From contig JBMNIZ010000010.1 of assembly GCA_050951405.1 (NCBI GenBank), positions 1 to 31,138 on the forward strand: a stretch of DNA of 31,138 nucleotides, read 5' to 3'. Position numbers and translations under genes: made by a program. A model generated the notes under the pieces. The model was not told where the DNA came from, searched no databases, and saw nothing but the letters and a program-made list of their open reading frames with translations. This DNA is from JBMNIZ01 sp050951405 (GTDB taxonomy: Bacteria; Bacillota; DULZ01). Positions 9,253-17,612 of this stretch are shown piece by piece (position 1 is the first letter of the stretch; every line of letters begins with the position of its first letter).

Positions 9253-9262
9253 AACTCTTTAT

Positions 9263-9291
9263 TTGACAGAGATTAACTATTTTGCTATAAT
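9263..9291 (+). promoter_or_regulatory. Downstream promoter of carD (P2)
   Basis: TTGACA (9263-9268), a 17-base spacer and TATAAT (9286-9291): a perfect vegetative consensus about 30 bases before the carD ATG. Confidence 0.8.
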
Positions 9292-9320
9292 TAAAACAAT
9301 ATCCAAGGAGGGGTGAGGGT

Positions 9321-9797
9321 ATGTTTAAAGTGGGGGATAAAGTGGTTTACCCGATGCATGGTGCGGGGATTATCGAATCCATTGAAGAGAAAGAAATCCT
9401 GGGGGAAACCCGTAAATATTATATAATGCGGATGCCTATCGGTAATATGAGGGTTATGATACCGCTGGATAGTGTGGAGGAAATCGGCTTGCGGGAGGTC
9501 ATTGACCGGGAACAAGTGGCGGAGGTGTTTTCCGTGCTGAAGAAGGGAGGCAGTCAAATGTCTTCCAACTGGAACCGCAGGTATCGGGCCAATCTGGAGA
9601 AGATCAAAAGCGGGGATATTTTTGAGGTGGCGGAGGTAGTAAGGAATTTAAGCTTGCGGGACCAGGAAAAGGGACTTTCCACGGGAGAGAGGAAAATGCT
9701 GGAGAATGCAAGACAGATCCTGGTCAGCGAACTGGTCCTGGCCCAGGGTTCCGAAGAAGAACAAATGCAATCCCTGGTGGACGGGATGCTTGCTTGA
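9321..9797 (+). CDS. carD: CarD/CdnL-family transcription regulator
   Basis: 158 residues. The N-terminal CarD_CdnL_TRCF domain (FKVGDKVVYPMHGAGIIESIEEKEILG, continuing to IPLDSVEEIGLREVI) binds the RNA polymerase beta subunit. The helical C-terminus (NWNRRYRANLEKIKSGDIFEVAEVVRNL and onward) binds DNA next to the -10 element. ATG 9321 follows AAGGAGGGG. Two strong promoters precede it and a terminator follows. The position before the yacL-like gene is common in Clostridia. Frame and length are normal. Confidence 0.93.
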   Translation: MFKVGDKVVYPMHGAGIIESIEEKEILGETRKYYIMRMPIGNMRVMIPLDSVEEIGLREVIDREQVAEVFSVLKKGGSQMSSNWNRRYRANLEKIKSGDIFEVAEVVRNLSLRDQEKGLSTGERKMLENARQILVSELVLAQGSEEEQMQSLVDGMLA

Positions 9798-9799
9798 CG

Positions 9800-9827
9800 G
9801 AAAGGGAACTTATTGTTCCTTTTTTTG
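9800..9827 (+). terminator. Rho-independent terminator after carD
   Basis: AAAGGGAAC pairs with GTTCCTTT around a 5-base loop with one bulged G, followed by a T7 tract. Confidence 0.8.
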
Positions 9828-9893
9828 CTGTCGGTCTAATTTTACTGGTTTTGCCAGCTTGATGGAGGACTTCTCTATTTGCGTTAAATATCC

Positions 9894-9922
9894 TTGAAGT
9901 AATTTCCAGTAGTTTGTATAAT
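9894..9922 (+). promoter_or_regulatory. Promoter for yacL-ispD-ispF
   Basis: TTGAAG (9894-9899), a 17-base spacer and TATAAT (9917-9922), 45 bases before the yacL-like ATG. Confidence 0.7.
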
Positions 9923-9967
9923 GGGAAGGGCAGACAGTCAAACTATAAGAAGGAGGTGAGATAATCC

Positions 9968-11083
9968 ATGTTAAACAAAGCACTTAGATTATTGATCACC
10001 ATTGCCGTCGGTTCCGGTGGGATGTCTTTAGGGTTGTTTTTATTGCCTTTTTGGCAGGGGCCGGAAAACGGTGTCAAGTGGGCGCTGGTCGGCCTTTTGA
10101 CTATTATTTCCGCTTTGATTGGCTACAGCATCGCTCCTAAACTTATTTCCCTGGTGGTACAGTTGGCCAGGTGGTTTGAAGCCAGATTGCACAAAACTCC
10201 GGTTCAAGATATTATAGGGGGTGCAATTGGCTTAATCATTGGACTTATAATAGCCAATTTATTCGGCGTTTCCTTTTATCGCTTTCCTTTGATCGGTCCT
10301 TACTTATCAATCGTTGCCAGTTTGATTCTGGGTTACCTGGGCTGGAGCGTGGGGACCAAGAAAAAGGATGAAATTGTAATTTTCTTTTCCAATTTAAGAT
10401 TGGGCGGCAAGGAAAAAGCCAAGGGAGAGACCCGTGCCAATTATAAGATACTGGATACCAGCGTGATTATCGACGGACGCATTGCCGATATCTGTAAAAG
10501 CGGTTTTGTTGAAGGCACTTTGCTCATTCCGGGTTTTGTTTTGGAGGAATTGCGGCATATCGCCGATTCTTCAGATGTGCTCAAGCGCAACCGGGGACGG
10601 CGGGGCCTGGATATCCTGAACAAAATTCGCAAGGAATTGGACGTGAAAGTGAAAATTTATGAAAGGGACTATGATGATCTTTCTGAAGTGGACAGCAAAC
10701 TGGTCAAATTGGCCCAGGAAGTGAATGGGGATATTGTTACCAATGATTTTAACCTGAATAAAGTGGCTGAATTGCAAGGGGTGAAAGTTCTCAATATCAA
10801 TGAGCTGGCCAATGCTGTGAAACCCATTGTTCTTCCCGGGGAAGAGATGTCAGTCCAGGTGATCAAGGACGGCAAGGAGATGGGCCAGGGTATCGGCTAT
10901 CTGGATGATGGAACCATGATTGTGGTGGAAAACGGCAAGAAATATATAGGACAGAATATTTCCGTTTTGGTGACCAGCGTTCTCCAAACTGCTGCCGGCC
11001 GGATGATTTTTGCCCGGCCCAAGGCCATGGAGAAAAAAGCCGGAGGACACCAGGCCGCTTTGGAGGTGCATACGGGTGTCTAA
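9968..11083 (+). CDS. yacL: PIN/TRAM-domain membrane protein (YacL family)
   Basis: 371 residues. The first about 125 residues hold hydrophobic segments expected to form four membrane helices. They are followed by a PIN nuclease-like domain from about residue 158 (ILDTSVIIDGRIADI, then the FVLEELRHIAD acidic cluster, then VTNDFNLNKVAEL). A C-terminal TRAM domain contains GQGIGYLDDGTMIVVENG. The protein is presumably membrane-anchored with a cytoplasmic RNase or RNA-binding part; the exact role is not established. AAGGAGGTGAG precedes ATG 9968. It overlaps ispD by 8 bases. Confidence 0.9.
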   Translation: MLNKALRLLITIAVGSGGMSLGLFLLPFWQGPENGVKWALVGLLTIISALIGYSIAPKLISLVVQLARWFEARLHKTPVQDIIGGAIGLIIGLIIANLFGVSFYRFPLIGPYLSIVASLILGYLGWSVGTKKKDEIVIFFSNLRLGGKEKAKGETRANYKILDTSVIIDGRIADICKSGFVEGTLLIPGFVLEELRHIADSSDVLKRNRGRRGLDILNKIRKELDVKVKIYERDYDDLSEVDSKLVKLAQEVNGDIVTNDFNLNKVAELQGVKVLNINELANAVKPIVLPGEEMSVQVIKDGKEMGQGIGYLDDGTMIVVENGKKYIGQNISVLVTSVLQTAAGRMIFARPKAMEKKAGGHQAALEVHTGV

Positions 11084-11789
11084 AGTGGCAGCGGTGATTG
11101 CAGCTGCGGGAAAGGGCCTCCGGATGGGTTTGGGAAAAAGTAAACAATTTCTGCACCTGGGAGGTCATCCCATTATCGCTCGTACTCTGAAGGTTTTTGA
11201 AGACTCCAGGGTAGTGGATGAAGTGGTTTTGGTGGTGGGCCGGGAAGACCAGTCCCTGGCGCAAGAAATTGTGACCCGTTACGGTCTGAACAAGGTTCGG
11301 GCTCTTGTGCCGGGAGGCAAGGAAAGATGCCACTCTGTCTACCAAGGCTTGCAGGCTCTTTCCTCCAACTGTTCACTGGTGGTCGTACATGACGGTGTAC
11401 GGCCATTTTTAACGTGGAGCTTGTTAAGCCGGGCGGTAGAAGAGGCAAAGCGGTCAGGCTCGGTGGCGGTGGGGGTCCCGGTGAAGGATACGATTAAAAT
11501 CTGCGATCAAAAGGGGATGGTTGTGGAAACCCCTCCTCGGGAAAAACTGTGGGCGGTGCAGACACCCCAGGTTTTTCCCCGGGAGCTTTTGTTGGATGCT
11601 TACGAGAAGGCCTTGGAAATCGGTCTGGTAGCTACTGACGATGCGGCTATCCTGGAGTATTTTGGTCACCCGGTTAAAATCATCATGGGGGACTACAGCA
11701 ATATCAAGATCACCACTCCCGAGGATCTGGATCTGGCCGCCGGGATTTTGGAGAGGAGAAGGAAGAATGAGGGTGGGGATTGGTTATGA
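11076..11789 (+). CDS. ispD: 2-C-methyl-D-erythritol 4-phosphate cytidylyltransferase IspD
   Basis: 237 residues. IspD transfers CMP to MEP in the non-mevalonate isoprenoid pathway. The N-terminal nucleotide-binding signature AAAGKGLRMGLGKSKQFL is present, as are VVHDGVRPF and TPQVFPRELL. GTG 11076 is chosen because GGAGGT lies 8 bases upstream. A longer in-frame extension reaching back to 11010 overlaps the YacL gene and is not used. It overlaps the upstream gene by 8 bases and the downstream ispF by 23, so the three genes are translationally linked. Confidence 0.95.
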   Translation: MSKVAAVIAAAGKGLRMGLGKSKQFLHLGGHPIIARTLKVFEDSRVVDEVVLVVGREDQSLAQEIVTRYGLNKVRALVPGGKERCHSVYQGLQALSSNCSLVVVHDGVRPFLTWSLLSRAVEEAKRSGSVAVGVPVKDTIKICDQKGMVVETPPREKLWAVQTPQVFPRELLLDAYEKALEIGLVATDDAAILEYFGHPVKIIMGDYSNIKITTPEDLDLAAGILERRRKNEGGDWL

Positions 11790-12234
11790 TGTGCATCCTT
11801 TGGTGAAGGACAGGCCTTTGGTCTTGGGAGGAATTACCCTTGATTACCATTTGGGGCTGGCCGGCCATTCCGATGCTGATGTTTTGCTCCATGCTTTAGC
11901 CGATGCCCTCTTGGGAGCGGCGGGTCTGGGGGATATAGGGCGGCATTTTCCTCCCGGTGACAGCCGATACAGGGGTATTTCCAGCTTAATTCTTCTGGAA
12001 GAGGTGTCCCGGGAGGTTAAGGACAAAGGTTTCCAGATCAACAACGTGGATGTGGTAGTGGTGGCCGAGAAACCAAAACTGACACCTTATTTCCCTGCCA
12101 TGCAGGAAAATATTGCCCGAGTTCTCCAGCTAAGCCCGGAAAGGATCAATTTAAAAGCCACCACCAGCGAGGGACTGGGCTTTACCGGGCGGGGGGAAGG
12201 AATTGCTGCTTGGGCGGTTGTATCTTTAATCTGA
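11767..12234 (+). CDS. ispF: 2-C-methyl-D-erythritol 2,4-cyclodiphosphate synthase IspF
   Basis: 155 residues, the usual size. IspF cyclises CDP-ME 2-phosphate to MEcPP with loss of CMP. Zinc and metal ligands are visible in GYDVHPL and in GHSDADVLLHALADALLG. The C-terminal family signature TTSEGLGFTGRGEGI is present. ATG 11767 lies inside the end of ispD after GGAGAGGAAGG, a good binding site. It works directly after IspD in the same pathway. Confidence 0.96.
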   Translation: MRVGIGYDVHPLVKDRPLVLGGITLDYHLGLAGHSDADVLLHALADALLGAAGLGDIGRHFPPGDSRYRGISSLILLEEVSREVKDKGFQINNVDVVVVAEKPKLTPYFPAMQENIARVLQLSPERINLKATTSEGLGFTGRGEGIAAWAVVSLI

Positions 12235-12298
12235 ACCGTTCCGAGCTGCCGGCAGCTTTGGCCTGTTTGGAATATTTTTTACGAGTGGAGGGATTTGT

Positions 12299-13765
12299 GT
12301 GGATAAAGTACGAGTGCGTTTTGCACCCAGCCCTACCGGTCCTTTACATATCGGCGGAGCCAGGTCGGCTCTCTTCAATTTTCTCCTGGCGAGAAAAACT
12401 GGAGGCAGTTTTATTCTGAGAGTCGAAGACACGGACCTGGAACGCTCCAGCCCGGAGGCGGAAGAGAATATCAAGGAATCTTTGCGATGGTTGGGAATTA
12501 ACTGGGATGAAGGAGTGGATGTGGGAGGGGACTATGGGCCCTATCGGCAGACAGAAAGGCTGTCCATTTACAATCGTTATGTTCAGCAGCTGCTGGCCGA
12601 TGGCCGGGCTTATCTCTGTTATTGTACGGAAGAGGAATTGGAAGCCCAGCGCCAGTCTCTGATGGCCAAAGGGGAAATGCCTCGTTACCTGGGCAACTGT
12701 CGGAATCTGACGGAAGAACAGAGGGAAGCCTTTCTCCGGCAAGGGCGCAAGCCAGCGATCCGTTTCCGGGTACCGGCGGGAGAATTGATCTCCATTCAGG
12801 ATCTGGTCCGGGGAGAAGTGGTTTTTGAAAGCGACGGAATCGGTGATTTTGTAATCGTCAAATCCGACGGTATACCAACTTATAATTTTGCCGTGGTTAT
12901 TGATGACGCTTTGATGAAAATTACCCATGTGATCAGGGGAGAAGAGCATCTTTCCAATACTCCCCGGCAGGTTTTGATCTACCAGGCCTTGGGTTTTCCC
13001 CTGCCCGCTTTTGCCCATATTTCCTTGATTTTGGGCAAAGACCGGTCGAAAATGAGCAAGAGGCACGGTTCAACTTCTGTGGTGCAGTACCGGGAGAAGG
13101 GTTACTTGCCGGAAGCTCTGGTCAATTTCCTGGCCCTCTTGGGTTGGTCTCCGGAAGGGGAGGAAGAGATTTTCAGCATGGAGGAGCTGATTGAACAGTT
13201 TTTCCCTGGACAGGGTGGCCAAAAACCCGGCCGTTTTCGACCTGGACAAGCTCAACTGGATCAACGGCTACTATATCCGGCAGAAGCCTCACCGGAGCTC
13301 CATCACCGATCTGGCCATTCCCTACTTGCAGGCCGCCGGCTATTTGCCCGCAGACAATGACCCGGGAAACATACCGGCATGACGGTGAAAATGGTGGCGG
13401 CGGTCCAGGAGTACCTGCCCTGTGTCAGTGAAATTGTGGATCATGTGCAGCTGTTTTTTGCTCAAGATATCAGCTTTGAAACGGAAGAAGCCCGGGCTGT
13501 TATTCAGGAAGAACAGGTACCCCAGGTAGTGAGGGTTTTTGCCGGGAAGTTAATTAATGCTCCAGATCTGGAAACTGATACGGTGAAAAAAATCCTCAAG
13601 GAGACCAACAAGGAGTTAAAGCTGGGAGGGCGCAAGGTGTTTATGCCTTTACGGGTAGCCCTGACCGGCCGGATGCATGGTCCAGAGCTTTATGACATTG
13701 TTTCCGTTTTAGGTAAGGAAGAGGTTTTGCGCCGATTGAGGCAGACTACCGGCGTGAGCGTGTAG
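12299..13765 (+). CDS. gltX: Glutamyl-tRNA synthetase GltX (two compensating frameshifts)
   Basis: Class I aminoacyl-tRNA synthetase. It shows the HIGH-type motif SPTGPLHIGGARSALF near the N-terminus and KMSKRHG at DRSKMSKRHGSTS. After EEIFSMEELIEQF the frame breaks at a T5 run (13199-13203); removing one T gives SLDRVAKNPAVFDLDKLNWINGYYI in the next frame. A second break at GG (13376-13377) needs one added G and returns to the first frame (IPGMTVKMVAAVQ) through the anticodon-binding domain to 13765. Corrected length is about 488 residues, normal for the family. The start is GTG 12299 after GGAGGG. Because the two shifts cancel, the downstream frame equals the upstream one, but stop codons lie between. 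Confidence 0.92.
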
Positions 13766-13963
13766 AACGGTGGTCGGGTGTCAGAGGTCGGTCGTCGGAA
13801 TTCGGGTCATCCTTTCGGGTTAGCGGGCTGATGTGGTCATCAGCCCCTACGCCAAATACGAAATAACGCAATAAATGTAGGGGCCGATGCCCACATCGGC
13901 CCGCACGGGGCGATGCCCGCATCGCCCCAAGGCGTCCTGACCGTGAAGGGAGGAAAAGCCTTA
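13766..13963. other. Intergenic region between gltX and the cysE promoter
   Basis: About 200 bases without a supported gene. The first 50 bases are GT/CG-rich and unremarkable. The rest is dominated by three back-to-back hairpins (listed separately). No terminator with a T tract was found after gltX. Confidence 0.6.
13825..13928. repeat. Cluster of three similar hairpin repeats
   Basis: Three 9-bp perfect stems with 4-base loops: GGGCTGATG/CATCAGCCC (13825-13846), GGGCCGATG/CATCGGCCC (13881-13902) and GGGGCGATG/CATCGCCCC (13907-13928). The first ends in CCCCTAC and the second is preceded by GTAGGGG, so the pair also forms a larger inverted arrangement around an AT-rich spacer. This resembles dispersed GTAGGGGC-type intergenic palindromes of many bacteria (REP/MITE-like). 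Whether other genome copies exist cannot be seen here. Confidence 0.75.
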
Positions 13964-13992
13964 TTGACAGCTCCCCTAGCCCTGGTTATAAT
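13964..13992 (+). promoter_or_regulatory. Promoter of the cysE-cysS operon
   Basis: TTGACA (13964-13969), a 17-base spacer and TATAAT (13987-13992): perfect vegetative consensus just before the T-box leader. Confidence 0.85.
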
Positions 13993-14004
13993 TTTAACCA
14001 AAAT

Positions 14005-14260
14005 GAAAATCCTCAAAGTGATGATGGAGTAAAGTAGGTAAAAGACCGCCCGTAGAGAGAAGCCGTCGCCGGCTGAAAGCGGCTTTGGGTCAGGGTTTTA
14101 CCGAAGTGCCCTCCTGAATGAACGGCCGAAATACCATAGTAGGCTGTTACGGCAAAAAACCGTTAGCAGAACACAAGATGGGCATTTTCTGCCCAAAACA
14201 GAGTGGAACCACGTTACCCTCGTCTCTGTATTTTAGAGACGGGGGTTGTTATTTAGAGAG
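14005..14260 (+). promoter_or_regulatory. T-box riboswitch, probably tRNA-Cys specific
   Basis: The T-box sequence AGAGTGGAACCACG lies at 14200-14213. Upstream is a stem I region whose specifier loop likely reads GAAGTGCCC, placing a TGC (Cys) codon at 14107-14109. The TGGA in the T-box bulge would pair with a UCCA tRNA 3' end, and tRNA-Cys has U as discriminator base. A terminator hairpin (ACCCTCGTCTCT with AGAGACGGGGGT, about 14216-14245) is followed by a T-rich stretch. Uncharged tRNA-Cys would stabilise the antiterminator and allow cysE-cysS expression. Confidence 0.9.
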
Positions 14261-14294
14261 AGGTAAGATAAATTAATTCTATAGGGGGATACTC

Positions 14295-14981
14295 ATGATC
14301 ATGTTTGAGCGTCTGAAAGAAGATATCAGGGTCGTCTTTGAAAGGGACCCGGCCGCAAAAAGCGTTTTGGAAGTAGTATTGACTTACCCCGGTTTCCATG
14401 CAGTACTCCTTCACCGGCTGGCCCACCGGCTATTTCGCAGGGACTGGTTTTTTCTGGCCAGGCTTATTTCCCAGATCAACCGGTTTTTGACCGGGGTAGA
14501 GATTCACCCCGGTGCAAAAATCGGCAGGGGGCTGTTTATTGATCATGGGATGGGTGTAGTCATCGGAGAGACAACGGAAATTGGGGACAATGTCACTTTG
14601 TACCAGGGAGTGACCCTGGGAGGTACTGGAAAGGAAAAAGGGAAGAGGCACCCCACTATCGGGAACAATGTGGTGGTCAGCACCGGCGCCAAAGTGCTGG
14701 GGGCTATCACTATCGGCAATAATGTTAAAGTTGGGGCAGGGTCGGTAGTTCTACGGAATGTACCTGATAATTGTACCGTAGTAGGAGTTCCAGGAAAAGT
14801 TGTGGTTCGTAATGGGAAGAATATCGCCAAGACAGATCTTTCCGAAGTTGATCTGCGGCATGATCAGGTGCCGGACCCGGTGGCGGAAATGATTCTCTGC
14901 TTGCAGAGAAATATTGAAAGGCTGGAAAGAAGAATAGAAGATTTGGAGGGGCAATTACACCATGGGCATCATGATCTATAA
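14295..14981 (+). CDS. cysE: Serine O-acetyltransferase CysE
   Basis: 228 residues. CysE acetylates L-serine with acetyl-CoA in the first step of cysteine synthesis. It has the N-terminal helical domain and a left-handed beta-helix of hexapeptide repeats (IHPGAKIGRGLFIDHGMGVV, then GETTEIGDNVTLYQGVTLG), with the active-site region KRHPTIGNNVVV. The C-terminus (IERLERRIEDLEGQL) may form a short coiled coil. ATG 14295 follows GGGGGAT; ATG 14301 is an alternative. It overlaps cysS by 20 bases and is controlled by the T-box upstream. Confidence 0.95.
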   Translation: MIMFERLKEDIRVVFERDPAAKSVLEVVLTYPGFHAVLLHRLAHRLFRRDWFFLARLISQINRFLTGVEIHPGAKIGRGLFIDHGMGVVIGETTEIGDNVTLYQGVTLGGTGKEKGKRHPTIGNNVVVSTGAKVLGAITIGNNVKVGAGSVVLRNVPDNCTVVGVPGKVVVRNGKNIAKTDLSEVDLRHDQVPDPVAEMILCLQRNIERLERRIEDLEGQLHHGHHDL

Positions 14982-16427
14982 TACCCTGACCAAAAGAAAA
15001 GAGGAGTTTCTACCGGCAGAGCCGGGACGAGTCAAGATCTATGTTTGCGGTCCCACCACCTATAACTTGATTCACTTGGGCAATGCTCGTCCCCTTGGTG
15101 TTTTTTGACACTGTGCGCCGGTATTTTCTCTATAGAGGCTACCAGGTTACCTACGTGCAAAATTTCACCGATATTGATGACAAGATTATTAATAAGGCCC
15201 GGGAGGAACAGTCAGACCCACTTCTCCTGGCGGAAAAGTATATTGAGGAATTCTACAGGGATGCAGGGGCTCTGAATGTGCGGCCGGCCGATTACCATCC
15301 CCGGGTGAGCCAGCATATGGACCCCATAGTGCAAACTATCCAGCTTCTGGTGGAAAAAGGTTATGCTTATGAGGTGGAGGGGGATGTTTATTTCAGTGTA
15401 CGGAAATTTTCCGGCTATGGTAAACTATCGGGACGGAGCCTGGATGAATTGCTGGCCGGGGCCAGGGTGGAAATCGATACCAGGAAAAAAGACCCACTGG
15501 ATTTTGCTCTTTGGAAAAAAGCCAGGCCTGGAGAGCCTGCCTGGGAAAGCCCCTGGGGTGGGGGCCGGCCCGGATGGCATATTGAGTGCTCAGTAATGTC
15601 CGTCGAGTATCTGGGCACTGATTTTGATATTCATGGAGGAGGAGCCGATTTGATTTTCCCTCACCATGAGAATGAAATCGCTCAATCAGAGGCTGCCACC
15701 GGCAGCGCTTTTGCCCGGTACTGGATGCATAATGGTTTTATTACAGTAAATCAAGAAAAGATGTCCAAGTCTCTGGGTAATTTCTTTCTGGTTAGGGAAA
15801 TCCTGGATAAATTCTCTCCTGATGTGGTCAGATTCTTTCTCTTATCTACCCACTATCGCAGTCCCCTGGATTTCGATGATAGCAAGCTGGACGAAAGCAG
15901 AAAAGCCCTGGACAGAATCAAGAATACCCGGCAATTGACTAAGGAAAAGATTGACTACCTGAAGAATGCCGGGGCAGATCAACAAGAAAGGATCGGAGCA
16001 TCCTTTTGCCCGGAGGCTGGAGGAAATTAGAAAAGGTTTTCAGGAGGCCATGGAAGATGATTTCAATACGGCACTGGCTCTAGCCAGGGTCTTTGACCTT
16101 TGCCGGGAAATCAACGGGCTGGCCAACCAGAGCAACCTGGCCGGGATCCCGGGGATTTTGGATCTATTGCAGCAGGGGCAGCGCCTGCTGGAGGAACTGG
16201 CAGGGGATGTGCTGGGTCTTCTTTCCCCTGACCAGCAAGAAATGGGTGGAACCGGCGGGGAAAAGTTGGTGGAATCCCTTGTTCAGCTTTTGATTGAGAT
16301 CAGGCAGGAGGCCCGGAGCAAAAAGGACTGGGCAACTGCCGATGGAATCCGCAACCGGATGAAAGAACTGGGAGTAGTTCTTGAGGATACCCCTGATGGG
16401 GTACGCTGGAGATGGGAGGGGAAGTGA
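14962..16427 (+). CDS. cysS: Cysteinyl-tRNA synthetase CysS (two apparent frameshifts)
   Basis: Class I synthetase that charges tRNA-Cys. The start is ATG 14962 inside cysE (MGIMIYNTLTKRKEEF). The N-terminal VCGPTTYNLIHLGNARP motif includes the HIGH-type signature. A C4 run (15091-15094) has one C too many, and the family sequence continues in the next frame as LVFFDTVRRYFLYRGYQ. KMSKSLGN is intact, and zinc ligands are expected around GWHIECSVMS. A T4 run (16004-16007) has one T too many, after which ARRLEEIRKGFQEAMEDDFN follows in the third frame to 16427. Corrected length is about 487 residues, near the usual size. Confidence 0.93.
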
Positions 16428-16849
16428 GCATTTTGTGGCGGGATTTCCAAAAAAAATTTGAAATGGAAACCATGTCTCCTCTAGCCCTGGCATATGTGGG
16501 GGATGCGGTATATGAGCTTTATGTGCGCTTGATGCTTACGTCAGCCGGAGGTCAAAGGATGAAAGAATTGCACCGGAGGGCTGTTTCTTATGTTCAGGCG
16601 GGTGCCCAGGCGGCCCTATTAAGGAGTCTGGAGTCTCTCCTGACAGAAGAAGAACAGGAAATTGTCCGGCGGGGGCGGAATGCCAAATCGGGCCATATTC
16701 CTAAAAACGTGGAAATGCTTGAATACCGTCTCAGCACCGGACTGGAAGCACTGGTGGGATATCTATTCTTACAGGGCCGCCAGGAACGTTTACGGGAAAT
16801 TCTCCAGTTTATTGTTCAGCAGGTGGAAAAGGAATTCCAGAGAGGGTGA
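16424..16849 (+). CDS. mrnC: Mini-ribonuclease III MrnC
   Basis: About 141 residues. It is a RNase III-type domain without a dsRNA-binding domain, involved in 23S rRNA 3' and 5' end maturation in Firmicutes. The conserved signature LALAYVGDAVYELYVR carries the catalytic Asp, and RGRNAKSGHIPKNVEMLEYRLSTGLEALVGYLFL matches the family core. GTG 16424 overlaps the cysS TGA (GTGA), suggesting coupling; a GGGAGGGG site lies only 2 bases away, so TTG 16433 or an ATG at 16412 remain possible starts. It sits after cysS as in B. subtilis (yazC). Confidence 0.9.
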   Translation: MSILWRDFQKKFEMETMSPLALAYVGDAVYELYVRLMLTSAGGQRMKELHRRAVSYVQAGAQAALLRSLESLLTEEEQEIVRRGRNAKSGHIPKNVEMLEYRLSTGLEALVGYLFLQGRQERLREILQFIVQQVEKEFQRG

Positions 16850-16853
16850 TACG

Positions 16854-17543
16854 ATGAAGGTCCAGTTGATTAACCATACCCCCCAGCCCGAGCGCACGGT
16901 AGCAGCGGCAGCCCGTCTTTGCTATTCGCCTATAGGAGCGGAGACTATTCTGGAAAGGTTTAGCCGGGAGGAAGAAATAAAATTGCTGGAAAAACTTATC
17001 AGTCTTGGGCACTTATCTCCCCTGGAACATGCCAGCTTCACCTTTGCCGCGGAAGGGGTGAGCCGGGTTTTGTCTCACCAGTTGGTAAGGCACCGGATGG
17101 CCTCGTACTCCCAGAAATCCCAAAGATACGTTGACGAGAGACAATTTTCCTACATAGTACCCCCTTCTATCCAGCGTGATCAGGAGGCCCTGGCCCAATT
17201 TACCCAAACTATGGAGGAGTTGGCCCGTATCTATGAGGGATTGCTCAAGACCGTTCCCAAGGAAGATGCCCGCTACGTATTGCCTGCCGCCTGTGAAACA
17301 AAACTGGTTTTTACTTTTAATGGGAGGAGTCTCTTGAATTTCTTTGCCCACCGGTTATGCCGACGGGCCCAGTGGGAGATAAGAGAAATGGCCCGCTTAA
17401 TGCTGGCACAGGTGCAGGTGGTGGCGCCGGTTATTTTTCATCATGCGGGTCCCAGCTGTGAGACCCATGGCATTTGTTATGAAGGGTCCTTATCTTGCGG
17501 CCGGGCTCCGGTAATTAAAGAACGTTTTCCAGGAAACAAATAA
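16854..17543 (+). CDS. thyX: Flavin-dependent thymidylate synthase ThyX
   Basis: 229 residues. ThyX methylates dUMP using FAD, NADPH and methylene-tetrahydrofolate. The family signature RHRMASYSQKSQRY is at residues 79-92. HLSPLEHASFTF near residue 53 and the C-terminal NGRSLLNFFAHRLCRRAQWEIR are also typical. ATG 16854 follows GAGAGGGTG and begins 5 bases after mrnC. It is inserted between mrnC and rlmB relative to B. subtilis, an arrangement I recall from other Clostridia. Confidence 0.95.
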   Translation: MKVQLINHTPQPERTVAAAARLCYSPIGAETILERFSREEEIKLLEKLISLGHLSPLEHASFTFAAEGVSRVLSHQLVRHRMASYSQKSQRYVDERQFSYIVPPSIQRDQEALAQFTQTMEELARIYEGLLKTVPKEDARYVLPAACETKLVFTFNGRSLLNFFAHRLCRRAQWEIREMARLMLAQVQVVAPVIFHHAGPSCETHGICYEGSLSCGRAPVIKERFPGNK

Positions 17544-17612
17544 TAGAGGAAAAGGCATACCCGGCCCTGGAGGAAAGTATCTATAATAATGGCTGTTGTG
17601 GAGTGAAGTCAG

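Noticed and set aside
13191..13382. Small ORF overlapping gltX
   Set aside because: It encodes the middle of GluRS (KNPAVFDLDKLNWINGYYI) in the shifted frame, not a separate gene.
13825..13928. CRISPR-like array
   Set aside because: Only three short palindromes of differing sequence with irregular spacing and no cas genes.
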